A stretch of 64,000 nucleotides of DNA. It comes from JAJFJD01 sp965228695 (lineage in GTDB: Bacteria; Pseudomonadota; Alphaproteobacteria; UBA8366). Below are positions 61,493 through 64,000 of this stretch, piece after piece. The stretch is taken from assembly GCA_965228695.1 (NCBI GenBank), contig CBDDIB010000002.1:4836001-4900000 (forward strand), read 5' to 3'. Below the pieces are notes generated by a model, which worked only from the letters and a program-made list of their open reading frames with translations, had not been told where the DNA came from and did not search any database. Position 1 is the stretch's first letter. Each line of letters opens with the position of its first letter. The translations under genes and the position numbers were made by a program.

Positions 61493-62586
61493 ACGAACCG
61501 AATTTTCAGATCGCGGTCATCCGCGGCGACGGCATCGGTGTCGACGTGACCGATGCGACGCTGGCCGTGATCGACGCCGCCCGCGACCGGGTCGGCGGCT
61601 TTCGCCTGACCTATAACGATCTCACCGGCGGCGCGGCCTACTTCCGGGAAAGCGGCCGGGACATGGCGCCCGGCGCCGAAGACGCCGCAGGCGAGGCCGA
61701 CGCGATCTTCCTGGGCGCCATCGGCCTGCCCGAGGTCCGCCACGAGGACGGAACGGAGATATCGCCGCATTTGCGCCTGCGGGAGATGTTTCAGCTTTAC
61801 GCCGGCGTCCGCCCGGTCAAGGCGTATCCGAACATCCCCTGCCGGCTCGCCGATCCGCGGGCGGCGAACATCGATTTGATCATCCTTCGGGAGTCGACCG
61901 AGGGATTGTTCTATACCGCCGCCGCGCACAACCGGAACCCGGTCGCCAACGACGACGAAGTGCAGGACGTTCTGCGGATCACCCGGCCGACGACGGAAAA
62001 GCTGCATGATTTCGCCTTCCGCCTCGCCCAGCGGCGCAAGGCAAAAGGCCGCGGCGGCTCCCTCACCTGCGTCGACAAGGCGAACGTGTTCCGGTCGATG
62101 GCCTTCTTCCGGCAGATCTTCGACGAACGCGCGAAGAACTTCCCGGACGTGGAGCGCCGGTACAATTATGTGGATGCGCAGGCTTTGGACCTGATCCGGC
62201 GGCCCTGGGACTTCGACGTGCTGGTGATGGAGAATATGTTCGGCGACATCTTGTCGGACCTGGGGGGCGGCCTTGTCGGCGGCATGGGGATGGCAGCTTG
62301 CGGCGAGATCGGCGATGAACACGGGTTGTTCCAGCCCGCGCATGGCAGCGCGCCGGACATCATGGGGCAGGACAAGGCGAACCCGCTGGCCGCGATCCTG
62401 AGCGGCGCGATGATGCTCGAATACCTGGCCCAGAAATCCGACCAGCCGCAATTGGCGGACGCCGCCGCCGTCATCGAGGGCGCGGTCCAAACCGGCTTCG
62501 CGGAAAACCGGATCCGCCCCATGGAATTCGGCGGCGACATGGGCACGGCCGCCGTCACCAACGAACTGCTCGATGCGATTCGGTAG
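61489..62586 (+). CDS. Isocitrate/isopropylmalate dehydrogenase family protein (operon dehydrogenase 2)
   Basis: A 365-residue relative of dehydrogenase 1 with the standard motifs: AVIRGDGIGVDVT, LYAGVRPVKAYPNIP, LRESTEGLFY, CVDKANVFRSM, ENMFGDILSDLGG and HGSAPDIMGQDKANP. FGDILSD is canonical here. The two dehydrogenases differ widely, so they are not a recent duplication and probably act on different substrates. The closest named activities are tartrate/D-malate-type dehydrogenases, but that is a guess. The start shares ATGA with the mgsA stop. Confidence 0.9.
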   Translation: MNEPNFQIAVIRGDGIGVDVTDATLAVIDAARDRVGGFRLTYNDLTGGAAYFRESGRDMAPGAEDAAGEADAIFLGAIGLPEVRHEDGTEISPHLRLREMFQLYAGVRPVKAYPNIPCRLADPRAANIDLIILRESTEGLFYTAAAHNRNPVANDDEVQDVLRITRPTTEKLHDFAFRLAQRRKAKGRGGSLTCVDKANVFRSMAFFRQIFDERAKNFPDVERRYNYVDAQALDLIRRPWDFDVLVMENMFGDILSDLGGGLVGGMGMAACGEIGDEHGLFQPAHGSAPDIMGQDKANPLAAILSGAMMLEYLAQKSDQPQLADAAAVIEGAVQTGFAENRIRPMEFGGDMGTAAVTNELLDAIR

Positions 62587-62643
62587 CGGAAACGGAGAAT
62601 CTGACATGATATTCGGCAATCGTAACCGGACGGGGCCATAGCC

Positions 62644-63910
62644 ATGGCTGTTCTTCTCGGCGCCATCGCCGACGATTCGACCGGCGCGACCGACCTGGCC
62701 AACACCCTGGTCAAGGAAGGCATGCGCGCCGTTCAAACCATCGGCGTGCCGGACGGCGATGTCGATCTCGGCGACGCCGACGCCGTGGTCGTCGCGTTGA
62801 AGTCGCGGACGGCGCCGGTGACGGACGCCGTCGACGCCTCCCGCGCGGCGCTGGCCTGGCTGCGCGGGCTGGGGCCCGCGGCAATATTTTTTCAAATATT
62901 GCTCGACCTTCGACTCCACGCCCGCGGGCAATATCGGGCCGGTCGCCGACGCGTTGCTGACGGACCTGGACGCGGACTTCACCTTCCTGTGCCCGGCCTT
63001 CCCGGACAACGGCCGGGTCGTCCGCGAGGGCCTGCTCTATGTAAACGGCGAACTGCTCGAAAATTCCCCGATGAAGGATCATCCGCTCACGCCGATGCGG
63101 GACTCGCGGGTCGTGGAACTGATGCGGATGCAGACCGACCGGAAAGTCGGCCTGATCAAACAGGCGACCGTAACCGACGGCCCCGCCGCCATCGCGTCCG
63201 CTGCTGACGCACTGCGGCGGGACGGCGTCACCTACGGCGTTATCGATACCGAAAGCAACGCGGACCTTCGCGCGATCGGCGCGGCGGCGGTGGACCATGC
63301 CCTCGTCACGGGCGGATCCGGCGCCGCCATGGGCCTGCCGGCGAATTTCCGCAGTGCCGGCCTGCTCGGTGATCCGGTTCCCGCGACGCCGCCGCAAGTA
63401 ACCGGGCGCGCCGCCGTGCTGGCGGGAAGTTGCAGCCAGGCGACGCGGCGGCAAATCGCGGTGGCCCGGAAGGCGTGGCCGCACCGAAAGATCGACGTCC
63501 ACCGCATCGCGGCCGGCGATCCCGTGGCGGCCGAAATTCTCGACTGGGCCGCACAGCAGGATACATCGACGCCGGTCCTTATCTACGGCTCCGCCGACCC
63601 CGACGAGGTCGCCGCCATCCAGGCGCAATACGGCGTGACCGAAGCTGGCGAGATGGTCGAGCGCGTGATCGGCGAAGTGGCGGCGGGTCTTGCAACACAA
63701 GGCGTCCAGCGTCTTGTGGTTGCCGGCGGCGAAACGGCCGGCGCGGTGGTTTCGGCGCTCGGCGTCGAGGCGCTCCGCATTGGCCCGGAGATCGATACCG
63801 GCGTACCCTGGACGGAGACTTTGGGAGGCTCGCCGATTGCGCTTGCGCTCAAGTCGGGAAATTTCGGCGGCGAGGATTTCTTCGCGAAAGCTTTGAGGAT
63901 GCATCCATGA
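62644..63910 (+). pseudogene. otnK: Four-carbon acid sugar kinase OtnK, frameshifted
   Basis: Two frames together make a complete OtnK/DUF1537 kinase of about 421 residues. The N-terminal part (LGAIADDSTGATDLANTLV) runs in frame from 62644 to about 62877. The rest (RQYFFKYCSTFDSTPAGNIG, then to 63910, including SGNFGGEDFF at the end) is in the plus-one frame. The shift is at GGG-CCC-G-CGG near 62875-62879. OtnK phosphorylates 3-oxo-tetronate for cleavage by OtnC, the next gene. Both halves are otherwise intact, so this is a very recent mutation, a sequencing indel or, less likely, programmed slippage. The stop overlaps the otnC start (ATGA). Confidence 0.88.
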
Positions 63911-64000
63911 CCGAGACGAAACTGCGCGAGCGGATCGTCACGCTCGCCAAGTCGATCTACGACCGGGGCCTGACCTTCGGATCGTCGGGCAACATCAGCG
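63907..64000 (+). CDS. otnC: Class II aldolase, OtnC-like 3-oxo-tetronate 4-phosphate decarboxylase, truncated by window end
   Basis: Only 31 residues are visible (TETKLRERIVTLAKSIYDRG then LTFGSSGNIS). FGSSGNIS is the start of the class II aldolase/adducin fold, where Ser-Gly-Asn binds the substrate phosphate. Directly after an OtnK-type kinase with a four-base overlap, OtnC is the expected partner; it decarboxylates 3-oxo-tetronate 4-phosphate to dihydroxyacetone phosphate. The metal-binding histidines lie beyond the window. Confidence 0.8.
   Translation, partial: MTETKLRERIVTLAKSIYDRGLTFGSSGNIS

Noticed and set aside
59951..62586. Reading the two Iso_dh-family genes as leuB and icd
   Set aside because: No leuC, leuD or other leucine genes are near, the substrate segments differ, and both lie in a catabolic operon under a LysR gene.
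1..64000. CRISPR arrays, rRNA genes, insertion sequences or a prophage
   Set aside because: I saw no regularly spaced repeats, rRNA segments, transposase or phage structural genes on either strand.

Overview
The window is a GC-rich (roughly 60-65% by eye), gene-dense piece of a bacterial chromosome. Gene content points to an alphaproteobacterium, most like the metabolically broad marine or soil Rhodospirillales-type lineages. The pointers are purC-purS-purQ-purL followed by bolA and a CGFS monothiol glutaredoxin, a stand-alone rpsD, class II DAHP synthase, glmU-glmS, frequent GTG starts and ATGA/GTGA overlaps, and many acyl-CoA, SDR, LysR, luciferase-like and VOC genes. Genus and species cannot be told from the sequence. 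No CRISPR array, rRNA operon, prophage or insertion sequence was seen.

Layout. 1-3000: an NRDE/TANGO2-like gene cut by the window edge and two overlapping acyl-CoA dehydrogenase genes that look like a heteromeric enzyme. 3130-7880: the purine operon plus bolA-grx, ending in a clear intrinsic terminator. 7950-9320: two AT-richer genes of unknown function, one a lipoprotein. 9340-14000: a luciferase-like oxidoreductase, a VOC protein, rpsD with its own promoter and leader hairpin, a crotonase lacking both usual catalytic glutamates, and an AgcS amino-acid/sodium symporter. 14300-21730: a catabolic neighbourhood (ornithine-cyclodeaminase-like, TauD-like dioxygenase, iron alcohol dehydrogenase, VOC protein, SMP-30 lactonase, two SDRs, MFS transporter). 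21900-33420: a winged-helix/TPR regulator, trmJ, a RidA plus FAD amine oxidase pair, an SDR, cysS, nadE, two unknown genes and class II DAHP synthase. 33570-46010: a sirtuin, a SulP-STAS-cNMP anion transporter, pirin, a KefB-like antiporter, a divergent LysR/EamA pair, glutathione reductase, succinate semialdehyde dehydrogenase and a flavoprotein dehydrogenase. 46250-55620: a VOC protein, a membrane-anchored MORN-repeat protein, glmU-glmS, phosphoglycolate phosphatase, an alpha/beta hydrolase, a cNMP-FHA signalling protein, a second luciferase-like enzyme and a DUF3108 protein.

55714-57882 holds a tRNA-Val(CAC) gene followed by a 2.1 kb islet with one gene, a PaaK/LuxE-type adenylate-forming enzyme. 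The islet ends in an imperfect copy of the tRNA 3' end, the mark of a tRNA-targeted integration that has since lost its integrase.

58981-64000 is a sugar-acid catabolic locus: a LysR gene divergent from isocitrate/isopropylmalate-type dehydrogenase 1, a methylglyoxal synthase with all catalytic residues, dehydrogenase 2, a frameshifted OtnK-type four-carbon acid sugar kinase, and the start of an OtnC-type aldolase. In known pathways OtnK and OtnC yield dihydroxyacetone phosphate, the substrate of methylglyoxal synthase. Finding that synthase inside the operon is the strongest lead here for an undescribed pathway variant.
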